A stretch of 64,000 bases of DNA from Nostoc commune NIES-4072. Lineage in GTDB: Bacteria > Cyanobacteriota > Cyanobacteriia > Cyanobacteriales > Nostocaceae. The position numbers were made by a program, and so were the translations under genes. The first letter of the stretch is position 1. Every line of letters starts with the position of its first letter. The stretch spans positions 4,939,315-5,003,314 of the forward strand of contig NZ_BDUD01000001.1 of NCBI RefSeq assembly GCF_003113895.1. The letters run 5' to 3'. Below are positions 53,055 to 63,800 of the stretch, piece by piece. Under the pieces are notes generated by a model. The model saw only the letters and a list, made by a program, of their open reading frames with translations, was not told where the DNA came from and did no database searches.

Positions 53055-53969
53055 ATGACAAATAAAATAGCCCTTAATTTATGGAAATTACTTTGGCAAG
53101 AATACAGCGCCAGGGTAAATCATGCCCGTACCTACGAGCAAATGATTACTGCTGCGGGTGGGACTGTCGCCAATGACCACATCGCCTTTCGGTCTTTGCG
53201 TTTATTAGTAGATAGTCCACAGGGTCAACTTAACTTGGGAATTGACTATCTTGGGCAACTTGTAGAAACTTTAGGTTACGTGGCGGCTGGAGAATATACT
53301 TTTCCTCAAACTCATTTGTACGCCCGTTATTATCGTCATCCACAGCAAGAGGAATTAAACTTACCCAAGCTGTTTATCAGCGAGTTGATAGTCGATGAAT
53401 TGCCTGCTAATATTGCTCAACTCATCTTTAAAACAGTATCTTCAATTCCATACGAACTAACTTCACCCCTTACTCTTCTACAAAAAGACGGGAACATTGA
53501 AACCATCGCCCAACAACTCCAGCAAGTATTTACTCGCCCTTGGCTACCTCCTGTGCGTTCTGTTGTTGAAGAGGTGAATCAAGTTACTCAGTATGGGGCT
53601 TGGGTATTGCTGCACGGTTACGCAGTCAACCACTTTACAGGCTACGTTAACGGCCAGAATACTCTAGAATATCCAGATATTGATACCACTGCCGATGCTT
53701 TGGCTAACCTGGGTGTACCGATGAAAGCAGAGATAGAAGGAAATGTTGCTTGTGGTTTGCGGCAAACTGCAACTCAAGCGGTCACAGAAATGGTGACAGT
53801 ATTAGATGATAACAGTGGTACAGAAATTCAAATCCCTTGGACTTATGCCTATTATGAAATTGCCCAGCGCTATCTAGTAGAAGTGGAATCTGGAAAGCAG
53901 ATACTTTTTGATGCTTTTTTAGGAAGTAATGCCCAGCAATTGTTTGAAATGACTCGTCTATCTAAATAG
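53055..53969 (+). CDS. DUF1338 protein, 2-oxoadipate dioxygenase/decarboxylase-like
   Basis: 304 residues of the DUF1338 family, whose characterised member HglS converts 2-oxoadipate to D-2-hydroxyglutarate with Fe2+. Family pieces: ANDHIAFRSL (His, about residue 42), VLLHGYAVNHFTGYVN near residue 185 and the Fe-ligand region that follows. The ATG at 53055 lies within heptamer repeats 17 bp after the aminotransferase stop. Together they could run the late steps of lysine breakdown (2-aminoadipate to 2-oxoadipate to 2-hydroxyglutarate). Inferred; no upstream lysine genes visible in the window. Confidence 0.85.
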   Translation: MTNKIALNLWKLLWQEYSARVNHARTYEQMITAAGGTVANDHIAFRSLRLLVDSPQGQLNLGIDYLGQLVETLGYVAAGEYTFPQTHLYARYYRHPQQEELNLPKLFISELIVDELPANIAQLIFKTVSSIPYELTSPLTLLQKDGNIETIAQQLQQVFTRPWLPPVRSVVEEVNQVTQYGAWVLLHGYAVNHFTGYVNGQNTLEYPDIDTTADALANLGVPMKAEIEGNVACGLRQTATQAVTEMVTVLDDNSGTEIQIPWTYAYYEIAQRYLVEVESGKQILFDAFLGSNAQQLFEMTRLSK

Positions 53970-54059
53970 CCCAGAGTTGTTAGTAAAGGATTCAGTTCCG
54001 TGTTCCAAGCTTGAAGTTTCATGTTTCAAGCTTGGAACTCGGTATTTTGGACAAATAAA

Positions 54060-56972
54060 TTATGCTTGCAAGACAAAATCAGATGCCGTGAGAGTTGGCG
54101 CACCAGTTAGAGTCGCAAATAAACCACCACTGCCAAAACCAGCCGCACTGCCATTAGAGTTGTAGAACAACTGCCCACTCACAGGATCGTAAACAATTTT
54201 CGCTGTGCTAGTCCCCGCTAAATTAGTGACTTCAAAATCACTCAAGTTGTTAAAACCCGTTCCCGCAGCAGAGGTAATGGCACTAAAAGTAGTTTTATCC
54301 AGTACAATCTTGTCACCTTGGGAACTGTTGAAGTCAGTAATGGCAACTTCACCAACAGCACTCAGGGCAAAAGCAGCATCGGTGTTGTAAAGGAATCTGT
54401 CAGCACCTACATCACCAATGAGAATATTATTGCCGAATCCACCGATGAGAGTATCATCGCCTTCTCCGCCCCGCAACAAGTCATTGCCACTGTCGAGGTT
54501 TTTCCCCCCAAACACTACATAGCTTTGCCCAGCACCAGAGATGCTGTTGGCAAAAGGTGCCCCAATAATCAGGTCGTCAATGCCATCGTTGTTGATGTCC
54601 CCTGCATTGCTGAGTGACGTGAAAAAGTCATTTGATCTAATGGCGTTAATTAAAAAGCCATTATTGCCATTCAATTCAGAGAGGTTGAGGCTGCCGCCAC
54701 TGCCCAGATTCGTCCCCCCAAACACTACATAGCTTTGACTAACCACAGAGTTGCCATCGAGGGAGGCATATTCTGCCCCAATAATCAGGTCGTCAATGCC
54801 ATCGTTGTTGATGTCCCCTGCATTGTTGACTAAGGTGCCTGAAGAGTCACCCGATGCAATGGCGTTAATTAAAAAGCCATTAGTGCCATTCAAATCAGAG
54901 AGGTTGAGGCTGCCGCCACTGCCCAGATTCGTCCCCCCAAACACTACATAGCTTTGCCCTGGTCTAGAGATGCTGTAGGGGTCGGCATCTTGTGCCCCAA
55001 TAATCAGGTCGTCAATGCCATCACCGTTGATGTCCCCTGCATTGCTGACTAAGAAGCCTGAATAGTCATCTTCTGCAATGCCGTTAATTAAAAAGCCATT
55101 AGTGCCATTCAAATCAGAGAGGTTGAGGCTGCCGCCACTGCCCAGATTTGTTCCCCCAAACACTACATAGCTTTGCCCAGCATTAGAGATGCCGTTGGGG
55201 TCGGCACCAAATGCCCCAATAATCAGGTCGTCAATGCCATCACCGTTGATGTCCCCCGCATTGCTGACTGAGTTGCCTGAAAAGTCATTTGATCTAATGC
55301 CGTTAATTATAAAGCCATTATTGCCATTCAAATCAGAGGGGTTGAGGGTGCCGCCACTGCCAACATTCGTCCCCCCAAACACTACATAGCTTTGCCCTGC
55401 CCCAGAGATGCCGTTGGGGTCGGCACCAAATGCCCCAATAATCAGGTCGTCAATGCCATCGTTGTTGATGTCCCCTGCATTGCTAACTGAGCGGCCTGAA
55501 AAGTCATTTGATCTAATGCCGTTAATTAAAAAGCCATTAGTGCCATTCAAATCAGAGAGGTTGAGGCTGCCGTTAGTGCCAACATTCGTCCCCCCAAATA
55601 CTACATAGCTCTGCCCTGCCCCAGAGATGCGGTTGGGGTCGGCATATTGTGCCCCAATAATCAGGTCGTCAATGCCATCGTTGTTGATGTCCCCTGCATT
55701 GCTGACTGACTGGCCTGAAAAGTCATTTGATCTAATGCCGTTAATTAAAAAGCCATTAGTGCCATTCAAATCAGAAAGGTTGAGGCTGCCGCTACTGCCA
55801 ACATTCGTCCCCCCAAATACTACATAGCTTTGCCCAGCACTATAGTTGCCGTTGGGGGAGGCATTATATGCCCCAATAATCAGGTCGTCAATGCCATCAC
55901 CGTTGATGTCCCCTGCATTGCTAACTGACTGGCCTGAGCGATCTAATTCTGCAATGCCGTTAATTAAAAAGCCATTATTGCCATTCAATTCAGAGAGGTT
56001 AAGGAAATTGAATGCAGCATCGGTGTTGTAAAGGAATGTGTTAGCACCTACACCACCTACAAGAGTATCATTCCCTACACCACCTACAAGAGTATCATTG
56101 CCGAATCCACCGATGAGAATATCATCGCCTTCTTGGCCTCGCAACAGGTCATTGCCACTTAAGCCATTAATTATGTCATTACCTCCTTGACCATTAATCA
56201 CATCATCTGAGTTGTCAAAACCTGCGATGTTATTGTTTAAGTCATTGAGGAAAGTGACGGTGTTTTTGTTAAAAATGCTAGTTTGAGTGGAGTTGGCATT
56301 AATTACATCAAAGCTGTCGTTGATGCTGGTTTGCCCATCAAACAAGATATTGCCTAATGCAATTCTTGAATTAGTTTCTGGCAGGTTATCCAGGTTTTCT
56401 AAGAAGAAGTTTTGCAGAGTTACTTTGGTAGATGCCACATTTTCAAAGGTGACTTCTAAGTTGTTGCCTTGAGGAGTTAGTTGCAGATTTTTGGCAGTCA
56501 ATCCCGAACCGATAAATTGCAGCTGATCAACATTAATAATCACTGCTTGAGATGGGTTGTAGCCCTGACCAACGCCACCAAAATCGGTGATGGTGTCATT
56601 GCCATCGCCAGGGCGAAACACAAACTTATCTTGACTGCCGTTACCTGTGAGGGTATCGTTACCTGCTTTGCCGTCGATGATGTTGTTGCCAATTGTACCG
56701 ATGAGAGTGTCTGCATCAGCAGTTCCCGTTAGGTTAATCGTGCTGCCGATGTTCTTCCCCCCAAATACCACATAGCTCTGCCCTGAGTAGGCGCCGTTGG
56801 GGGAGGCAAAAGGTGCCCCAATAATCAGGTCGTCAATGCCATCGTTGTTGATGTCCCCTGCATTGCTGACTGAGGTGCCTGAGCGATTATCTTCTCCAAT
56901 GCCGTTAATTATAAAGCCATTATTGCCATTCAAATCAGAGAGGTTAAGGAAATTGAATAATGAATTAGCCAT
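54060..56972 (-). CDS. FG-GAP/RTX repeat protein, apparent fusion of two tandem copies
   Basis: 970 residues from ATG 56972, which has AGAGGTG upstream (GTG at 56978 rejected). One FG-GAP (integrin-alpha-like) unit at the N-terminus, then RTX-type Ca-binding nonapeptide blocks (GGxGxDxLxGxxGNDxL), a second RTX block, then seven FG-GAP units of 73 residues with DGIDDLIIGA Ca-binding loops, a further RTX block, and the secretion C-terminus [13 protein letters not shown]...ATLTGAP, a type I export signal. Near residue 320 the sequence YNTDAAF is joined straight to NFLNLSELNG, as if two proteins were fused. Surface or secreted. Function unknown. Confidence 0.88.
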   Translation of the reverse strand: MANSLFNFLNLSDLNGNNGFIINGIGEDNRSGTSVSNAGDINNDGIDDLIIGAPFASPNGAYSGQSYVVFGGKNIGSTINLTGTADADTLIGTIGNNIIDGKAGNDTLTGNGSQDKFVFRPGDGNDTITDFGGVGQGYNPSQAVIINVDQLQFIGSGLTAKNLQLTPQGNNLEVTFENVASTKVTLQNFFLENLDNLPETNSRIALGNILFDGQTSINDSFDVINANSTQTSIFNKNTVTFLNDLNNNIAGFDNSDDVINGQGGNDIINGLSGNDLLRGQEGDDILIGGFGNDTLVGGVGNDTLVGGVGANTFLYNTDAAFNFLNLSELNGNNGFLINGIAELDRSGQSVSNAGDINGDGIDDLIIGAYNASPNGNYSAGQSYVVFGGTNVGSSGSLNLSDLNGTNGFLINGIRSNDFSGQSVSNAGDINNDGIDDLIIGAQYADPNRISGAGQSYVVFGGTNVGTNGSLNLSDLNGTNGFLINGIRSNDFSGRSVSNAGDINNDGIDDLIIGAFGADPNGISGAGQSYVVFGGTNVGSGGTLNPSDLNGNNGFIINGIRSNDFSGNSVSNAGDINGDGIDDLIIGAFGADPNGISNAGQSYVVFGGTNLGSGGSLNLSDLNGTNGFLINGIAEDDYSGFLVSNAGDINGDGIDDLIIGAQDADPYSISRPGQSYVVFGGTNLGSGGSLNLSDLNGTNGFLINAIASGDSSGTLVNNAGDINNDGIDDLIIGAEYASLDGNSVVSQSYVVFGGTNLGSGGSLNLSELNGNNGFLINAIRSNDFFTSLSNAGDINNDGIDDLIIGAPFANSISGAGQSYVVFGGKNLDSGNDLLRGGEGDDTLIGGFGNNILIGDVGADRFLYNTDAAFALSAVGEVAITDFNSSQGDKIVLDKTTFSAITSAAGTGFNNLSDFEVTNLAGTSTAKIVYDPVSGQLFYNSNGSAAGFGSGGLFATLTGAPTLTASDFVLQA
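54060..56972. repeat. 219-bp tandem DNA repeats encoding FG-GAP units
   Basis: Repeat period of 219 bp, with AT CAGGTCGTCAATGCC conserved in each copy, seven copies across about 54.5-56.0 kb (for instance at 55189, 55408, 55627 and 55846). Copies are nearly identical at DNA level, which points to recent duplication or gene conversion. Confidence 0.85.
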
Positions 56973-57164
56973 AATCACCTCTTTTACATCTGGTTATTAA
57001 ATATTTATTGACTGCGTAATTAATATATCAACTCGGAAAAAGATAACAGGTTCTTATTATAACCGTTAAATTACTTTAATCTTTTTCTGAATATCTAAGC
57101 ATTATCAAGGGGCTAGGTATAATTATATAGGATTACTATTTGATTTTTGAATGGAATTAGGTAT

Positions 57165-57246
57165 TGTAGAGTGTGTTAGAACAGAGTTCGTAACGCACTA
57201 TTATCAAGGGTTTGATGCCGTACTCTCCGTGCTAACACATCCTACA
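57165..57246. repeat. 82-bp inverted-repeat element
   Basis: Ends TGTAGAGTGTGTTAG at 57165-57179 and CTAACACATCCTACA at 57232-57246, imperfect inverted repeats (13 of 15 match). The interior includes GTTCGTAACGCAC, a common Nostoc repeat core. Confidence 0.65.
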
Positions 57247-57541
57247 GATATTTTCTCCAAATCAAACCGGATTCCTATAGTAAAGTTAAAGTCAATTTTA
57301 GGAAGTGGTATATAAAGTTTTCCTGTCACCGATAGCGTAACCCTACGGGGAGGCAAGCTACAGACAGCGTTTTGAAGAGTTGCGTTAGTAAATCTTGTGT
57401 GCAACACCCTCTTTTGTTCAAGGATGACAGCCGCTCGTAGACATCGCGTTCTTTTTAGAAATTGTATTAAGGAACTAAACCCAACATGGGGGCGTTTGTT
57501 GACTAAACTTTGAGTTCAACACAACTTAAACTACAGCGTTA

Positions 57542-57746
57542 GTAACAAAAATAACGACTTTAGTAACCAAAATTATAATGTTTGTAACGAAAATAATGAC
57601 TTTAATAACCAAAATGGTTATTTTATAAGGAAAATTATAATGTTTGTAACAAAAAGAATTATTTTACTAACCAAAATGATTATTTTGTAACGAAAATAAC
57701 GATTTTCGTTACAAAAATCGTATGTTGTAACAAAAATTGCAACTTG
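57542..57746. repeat. Ten imperfect 21-bp tandem repeats
   Basis: Units follow GTAACRAAAATNAYGAYTTTA with A-tracts spaced by 21 bp, two turns of DNA. Related single copies occur at about 60.79 kb. No open frame; AT-rich. Could be a bent-DNA element or a binding-site array. Confidence 0.75.
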
Positions 57747-57866
57747 ATAAGCTGATGCGCGTCTAAAGTATATAAACACTCTATTGGGTCGTTAACTGTT
57801 GACTGTTGACAGGTTTTCAGTCATCAGTTTGCAGTTAGCGGTGAAAGTTGTCACGTTTTAGACAAA

Positions 57867-60422
57867 CTATGCTTGCAAGATAAAATCTGATGTTGTGAGA
57901 GTTGGCGCACCAGTTAGAGTTGCAAAGAGACCACCACTGCCAAAACCCGCCGCACTGCCATTTTGGTTGTAGAACAACTGTCCACTTACGGAATCGTAGA
58001 CAATTTTTGCTGTGCTAGTCCCCGCTAAATTAGTGACTTCAAAATCACTCAAGTTATTAAAACCCGTTCCCGCAGCAGAGGTAATGGCACTAAAAGTAGT
58101 TTTATCCAGGATAATCTGATCACCTTGGGAACTGTTGAAGTCAGCGATCGTGTCTTGACCAATAGCAGTCAGGGCAAAGGCTGCATCGGTGTTGTAAACG
58201 AAAGAGTCAGCACCTACACCACCAACGAGAATATCATTGCCGAATCCACCCACAAGAGTATCATTGCCATCTCCACCGATGAGAATATCATCGCCTGACC
58301 CGCCCCGCAACAGGTCATCGCCACTCAAGCCATTGATAATATCGTTACCCCCTTGACCATTAATCACATCATTGGAGTTGTTAAAACCTGCGATGTTATT
58401 GTTTAAGTCATTGAGGAAAGTGACAGTGTTTTTGTTGAAAATGCTAGTTTGAGTGGAATTGGCATCAATCACATCAAAGCTGTCGGTGATACTGGTTTGC
58501 CCATCAAATAGGATATTGCCAATCGCTGGTAGGAAAAAAGTTGCTGGCAGGTTATCCAGGTTTTCTAAAAGGAAGTTTTGCAGAGTTACTTTGGTGGATG
58601 CCACATTTTCAAAGGAAACTTCTAAGTTGTTACAATTTTGAGTTAGTTGCAAATTTCGGGCAGTCAATCCCTTACCTGTAAATTGCAGTGTATCAACATT
58701 GCTAATTACTGCTGCTTTGAGAGTCACAGCCTCTAATGGATTTGAGCCTTTACCAACGCCAGCAAAATCGGTGATAATGTCATTGCGATCGCCTGGACGA
58801 ATAATAAACTTATCTTGACCACCGTTGCCTGTCAGGGTATCATTACCAGATTTGCCGTCGATTATGTTGTTTCCACTTGTACCTACAAGAGTATCTGTAC
58901 CAGCAGTTCCCGTCAGGTTAATGGTGCTGCCCCTGCCGATATTCTTCCCACCAAATACCACGTAGCTCTGCCCCGACGGGGACGAGTCGCCGTTGAGGTA
59001 GACATTAGGTGCCCCGATAATCAAGTCAGCGATGCCGTCACCGTTGACATCTCCGGCACTGCTGACAGAAAAACCTGAACCGGAACCCACGATGCCGTTG
59101 ATGGCGAAGCCGTTAGCGCCGTTGAGGTCTGAGAGATTGAGTGTGGGGCTAAAGCCTGTGCTCTTGCCAAATACCACGTAGCTCTGCCCTGAACCATAAC
59201 CGTTGGGGGAGGCATTTGGTGTCCCGATAATCAAGTCAACGATGCCATCATCGTTGACATCTCCGGCACTGCTGACAGAAACGCCTAAGGTGTCATCTGA
59301 CTTGATGCCGTTGATGGCGAAGCCGTTAGCGCCGTTGAGGCTAGAAAGGTTGAAAGTGGGGCTAAAGCCTATGCTATTGCCAAATACCACGTAGCTCTGC
59401 CCTGAATCATTACCGTTGGGGTCGGCACCAGATGCCCCGATAATCAGGTCAGCGATGCCATCACCATTGACATCTCCGGCACTGCTGACAGAAATACCTG
59501 AGTAGTTAAACGCCTTAATGCCGTTGATGGCGAAGCCGTTAGCGCCGTTGAGGTCTGAGAGATTGAGAGTGGGGCTAAAGCCCGTGTTCTTGCCAAATAC
59601 CACGTAGCTCTGCCCTGACTGGAGTCCGTTGGGAGAGGCACTAGATGCCGCGATAATCAGGTCAGCTATGCCATCATCGTTGACATCTCCGGCACTGCTG
59701 ACAGAATTGCCTAATTCGTCACCTGACTTGATGCCGTTGATGACGAAGCCGTTAGCGCCGTTGAGGTCTGAGAGATTAAGTGTAGGGCTAAAGCCTGTGC
59801 TCTTGCCAAATACCACGTAGCTTTGCCCTGAATAAGTGCCGTTGGGGGAGGCATTTGGTGCCCCGATAATCAAGTCAGCGATGCCATCATCGTTGACATC
59901 TCCGGCACTGCTGACAGAGAAGTTTGAGCTGTCACCCTGCTTAATGCTGTTGATGGCGAAGCCGTTAGTGCCGTTGAGGTCTGAAAGGTTGAAAGTGGGG
60001 CTAAAGCCTGTGCTCTTGCCAAATACCACGTAGCTCTGACCAGAATAAGTGCTGTTGGGGGAGGCCCCAATAATCAGGTCAGCGATGCCGTCTGCGTTGA
60101 CATCTCCGGCACTGCTGACAGAAATGCCTGATCTGTCACCTGACTTGATGCCGTTGATGGCGAAGCCGTTAGCGCCGTTAATGCTAGAAAGGTTGAGAGC
60201 AGGGCTAAAGCCTGTGCTCTTGCCAAATACCACGTAGCTTTGCCCTGACTCGGAGCCGTTGGGGGAAGCAAAGGCTGCCCCAATAATTAGGTCAGCGATG
60301 CCGTCACCATTGACATCTCCGGCACTGCTGACAGGCAAGCCTGAACCGTCACCCGCCATGCCGTTGATAGTGAAACCGTTACTGCCGTTGAGGTTAGAGA
60401 GATTTAATGATGAATAAACCAT
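57867..60422 (-). CDS. FG-GAP/RTX repeat protein
   Basis: 851 residues. Seven FG-GAP units of about 71 residues (repeat [20 protein letters not shown], then [20 protein letters not shown] with a Ca-binding DxNxDG loop), an RTX region with GGxGNDxL nonapeptides ([19 protein letters not shown]), and the C-terminal type I secretion-like domain shared with the upstream protein. ATG 60422 follows an AGGA site; the longer frame to 60521 is rejected since its first 33 residues match no repeat. Very close paralogue of the gene at 54-57 kb. Likely secreted or cell-surface. Confidence 0.88.
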   Translation of the reverse strand: MVYSSLNLSNLNGSNGFTINGMAGDGSGLPVSSAGDVNGDGIADLIIGAAFASPNGSESGQSYVVFGKSTGFSPALNLSSINGANGFAINGIKSGDRSGISVSSAGDVNADGIADLIIGASPNSTYSGQSYVVFGKSTGFSPTFNLSDLNGTNGFAINSIKQGDSSNFSVSSAGDVNDDGIADLIIGAPNASPNGTYSGQSYVVFGKSTGFSPTLNLSDLNGANGFVINGIKSGDELGNSVSSAGDVNDDGIADLIIAASSASPNGLQSGQSYVVFGKNTGFSPTLNLSDLNGANGFAINGIKAFNYSGISVSSAGDVNGDGIADLIIGASGADPNGNDSGQSYVVFGNSIGFSPTFNLSSLNGANGFAINGIKSDDTLGVSVSSAGDVNDDGIVDLIIGTPNASPNGYGSGQSYVVFGKSTGFSPTLNLSDLNGANGFAINGIVGSGSGFSVSSAGDVNGDGIADLIIGAPNVYLNGDSSPSGQSYVVFGGKNIGRGSTINLTGTAGTDTLVGTSGNNIIDGKSGNDTLTGNGGQDKFIIRPGDRNDIITDFAGVGKGSNPLEAVTLKAAVISNVDTLQFTGKGLTARNLQLTQNCNNLEVSFENVASTKVTLQNFLLENLDNLPATFFLPAIGNILFDGQTSITDSFDVIDANSTQTSIFNKNTVTFLNDLNNNIAGFNNSNDVINGQGGNDIINGLSGDDLLRGGSGDDILIGGDGNDTLVGGFGNDILVGGVGADSFVYNTDAAFALTAIGQDTIADFNSSQGDQIILDKTTFSAITSAAGTGFNNLSDFEVTNLAGTSTAKIVYDSVSGQLFYNQNGSAAGFGSGGLFATLTGAPTLTTSDFILQA

Positions 60423-60852
60423 AATTTTATCCTGTGTTTGTAGTAATTGACTATTCGAGAGCTTTGGCAAATAAAATTCGCGGCTAGACAAACTCCAAGG
60501 GAGCTGCACAAACTCACACAAAATTCCCGTTTATAATTCGTAATTCGTAATTAGGAAATTTAATCACGAGTTACAAGGCTTACAATTAGACATCTCCAGA
60601 AATTAATTATGCATTACCTAAAACCCTGTATAAACGTTGCATTGCAACGTCTTTACATTTATTTTCACCAGATGTCTATTACGAGTTGTATTGATAGCGG
60701 TCAATTGAAGTTAGCGTCATTCTGGTAAAGTTAGAGTTAATTTTAGGAAGTGCTATATAAAGTTTTCGTGTCACCGATTGATATTTTGTAACGAAAATTG
60801 CGACTTGAGTAACTCAAGTCGCAATGCTTATAACTAAAATTAGGATTAATCT
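60423..60852. other. Intergenic region upstream of the RTX gene
   Basis: 430 bp. A palindrome (60628-60656, GTATAAACGTTGCA/TGCAACGTCTTTAC) of the TAGAGACG-type family with a different core lies mid-region. It also holds the nifJ terminator and a copy of the 21-bp repeat unit. Confidence 0.55.
60797..60825 (-). terminator. Terminator of nifJ
   Basis: Fourteen-base-pair stem (ATTGCGACTTGAGT with AACTCAAGTCGCAAT), 28 bp after the nifJ stop on the minus strand and followed by TTTTCG. Strong stem, moderate T-run. Confidence 0.75.
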
Positions 60853-63800
60853 TCAGAAAATATCGCGTTTTGCCAAATATTGGTACATCTGCCAACGCGC
60901 ATCTACTTCAGCTTGGGCTTGTTCTAACAATTGCTTGGCTACTTCAGGTTTACTCTTGGTGAGCATTTTGAAGCGATTCTCTTGATACATTGAATGCTCT
61001 ACAGATTGCGTAGGCGATCGCATATCTAATTGCAATGGATTTTTACCTTGTTTGAGCAATTCTGGATTATGCCGATACAGCAACCAGCGACCTGATTCTA
61101 CCAAAGTTTTCTGATGATTCATCCCTGTGGTCATGTTGATGCCGTGGGCGATGCAATGGCTGTAAGCAATAATTATTGATGGGCCATCATAAGCTTCTGC
61201 TTCCAAAAATGCTTTTAGGGTATGTTCATCTCTAGCGCCAAGGGCTACACTCGCTACGTAGACATTTCCGTAGGTCATGGCAATCATCCCTAAGTCTTTC
61301 TTAGGTGCAGGCTTACCACTGGCGGCATATTTAGCAACTGCGGCTTTTGGTGTAGCTTTGGAAGATTGACCGCCTGTATTAGAATACACTTCTGTATCCA
61401 TTACTAAGATGTTCACATTTCGACCACTAGCAATCACATGATCGATGCCGCCGAAGTCAATATCATAAGCCCAACCGTCACCGCCAACAATCCAGACGCT
61501 TTTTCTCACCAAGTAATCGGCAAGGGATTTTAGATTTTGAATTTGGGCATGGGGCATGGGGCATTGGGCATTGGAGTGGTAATTGCTTTTTTCTAACAGT
61601 TCATCTAGCTTTTGTTTCAACAGCGCTACCCGTTCTCGTTGTTCCCAAATATCAGCCTCAGTGTTTTGTTTGGCATTGAGAATAGACTGTACCAACTCGT
61701 AAGGTATTCCCAATTCCCTATGCCCTATGCCCCATTCCCCGCTCCCCAATTGCTGCAACAATTCCGCCGCAAACTCAGCTTGTTTGTCCAGGGAAAGACG
61801 GAAGCCAAAACCGAATTCGGCGTTATCTTCAAACAAATTATTAGACCACGCAGGGCCGCGTCCTTGGGCGTTGGTTGTCCAAGGTGTTGTGGGGAGATTA
61901 CCACCATAAATTGAAGAACAACCTGTAGCATTGGCGATGACGGCGCGATCGCCAAACAATTGTGTTAATAATTTTAAATAAGGTGTTTCACCACAACCAG
62001 CACAAGCACCAGAGAACTCAAATAAAGGTTCTTGCAGTTGTTGTTGGCGAATCTGGTTTAATTTTAGCGATCGCCTGTCAGGATTAGGTAAACTCAAGAA
62101 GAAATCCCAGTTTTTTCGCTCTTGTTCCCGCAATGGCAACTGCTGTGCCATGTTAATCGCTTTCCGCAATGGCTCAGATTTATCTTTAGCAGGGCAAATA
62201 TTTACACAAATAGTGCATCCTGTGCAATCTTCTGGAGCAACTTGAATGGTAAATTTTTGATTGGCAAAGTCTTTATCTTTTGCACCAGTTGACTTGAAAG
62301 TTTCTGGTGCATTAACTAATTCATCAGCTTGATAAGCCTTTGCACGAATGGCACTGTGGGGACAAACCATCACGCACTTACCACATTGAACGCAGACATC
62401 CGGCTCCCACACAGGTATCTCTTCGGCAACGTTACGTTTTTCCCATTTGGCAGTACCTACGGGAAAAGTGCCATCAACTGGTAGTGTGCTAACAGGTAAG
62501 TCATCACCTTCCCAAACCATAATTTTGCCCAGAACTTCCCGCACAAATTCGGGAGCAGAATTAAGAGTAGAGACGCGATTCATCGCGTCTGTGTGAGGAG
62601 TAGAGACGCGATTCATCGCGTCTGTACAAGAGGTGATTGTTTGTGGGATGTCTACTTTATGCAAGTTGTCTAAGGTGTTATCTACAGCTTGCAAGTTCAT
62701 GCGGATAACTTCTGCACCTTTTTTACCGTAGGTTTTATCAATCGCTTGTTTGATTTTAGCGATCGCTTCTTCCTGTGGCAAGACACCCGCTAAGGCAAAG
62801 AAGCATACCTGCATAATAGTGTTAATTCTCCCACCCATGCCACTTTCGCGGGCAACTTGGCTAGCATTAATCACATATAACTTCAAATGCTTGTCGATAA
62901 TTTGCTGCTGTACCTTTAGCGGCAAATATTCCCAAACGGTATCTGCATTGTATGGACTGTTAAGCAGCAAAGTCGCCCCAGGAGTAGCAGTCTTCAAAAT
63001 ATCTATGCGTTCTAGAAATCCCCAGTGATGACAACCAATAAAGTTGGCTTGGTCAATTAAGTAGGTGGAACGAATTGGCTCTTTACCAAAGCGTAAATGA
63101 GAGACGGTCATCGAACCAGATTTCTTGGAGTCAAAGACAAAGTAGCCTTGGGCGTAATTGTCGGTTTCTTCACCAATAATCTTGATGGAGTTTTTGTTAG
63201 CCCCAACTGTACCATCCGCGCCCAACCCATAGAACATTGCCCGAACAACGTTATCCGATTCTGTAGAGAAATTAGGGTCAAAGCTCAAGGAAGTATGACT
63301 AACGTCGTCATTAATCCCGATAGTAAAGTGATTTTTCGATTTAGCTTGAGCAAGGTTATCAAAAATCCCCTTCACCATCGCCGGAGTAAATTCTTTAGAA
63401 GAAAGACCATAACGCCCACCAATAATTTTAGGGTATGAGAAAGTATTTTCTCCCCCTGCCTCCCCTGCTTCCCCTGCTCCCCCTGCTCTCTTATCTCCCC
63501 ACGCTTCATGGATAGCAGCTACAACATCTAAATACAAAGGCTCACCGGCGCTACCTGCTTCTTTGGTGCGGTCGAGAACTGCGATCGCCTTTACACTAGT
63601 TGGTAATACTGCAACAAACCTTTGGACATCAAAGGGGCGGTAAAGTCGCACTTTCACTACACCAAGTTTTTCACCACGGGCGTTAAGGTAATCTACTGTT
63701 TCATGGACAGTTTCACAACCTGAACCCATAAGAACGATAACGCGATCGGCATCCTTAGCGCCGTAATATTCATAGATTTTATAATGCCTTCCTGTGCGTT

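Larger units (their letters stand above)
56973..57866. other. Intergenic region between the two RTX genes
   Basis: 894 bp. Contains an 82-bp inverted-repeat element (57165-57246), a short dispersed repeat near 57340 (GATAGCGTAACCCTACGGGG) and ten 21-bp repeats (57542-57746). It is the promoter region for the RTX gene on its left. Confidence 0.6.

Noticed and set aside
54500..56000. Tandem 219-bp repeats as a CRISPR or satellite
   Set aside because: They lie in frame and encode FG-GAP units; period too long and no spacers.
54205..60237. Many plus-strand open frames across the RTX genes
   Set aside because: Repeated antisense shadows of FG-GAP and RTX codons with the same period.
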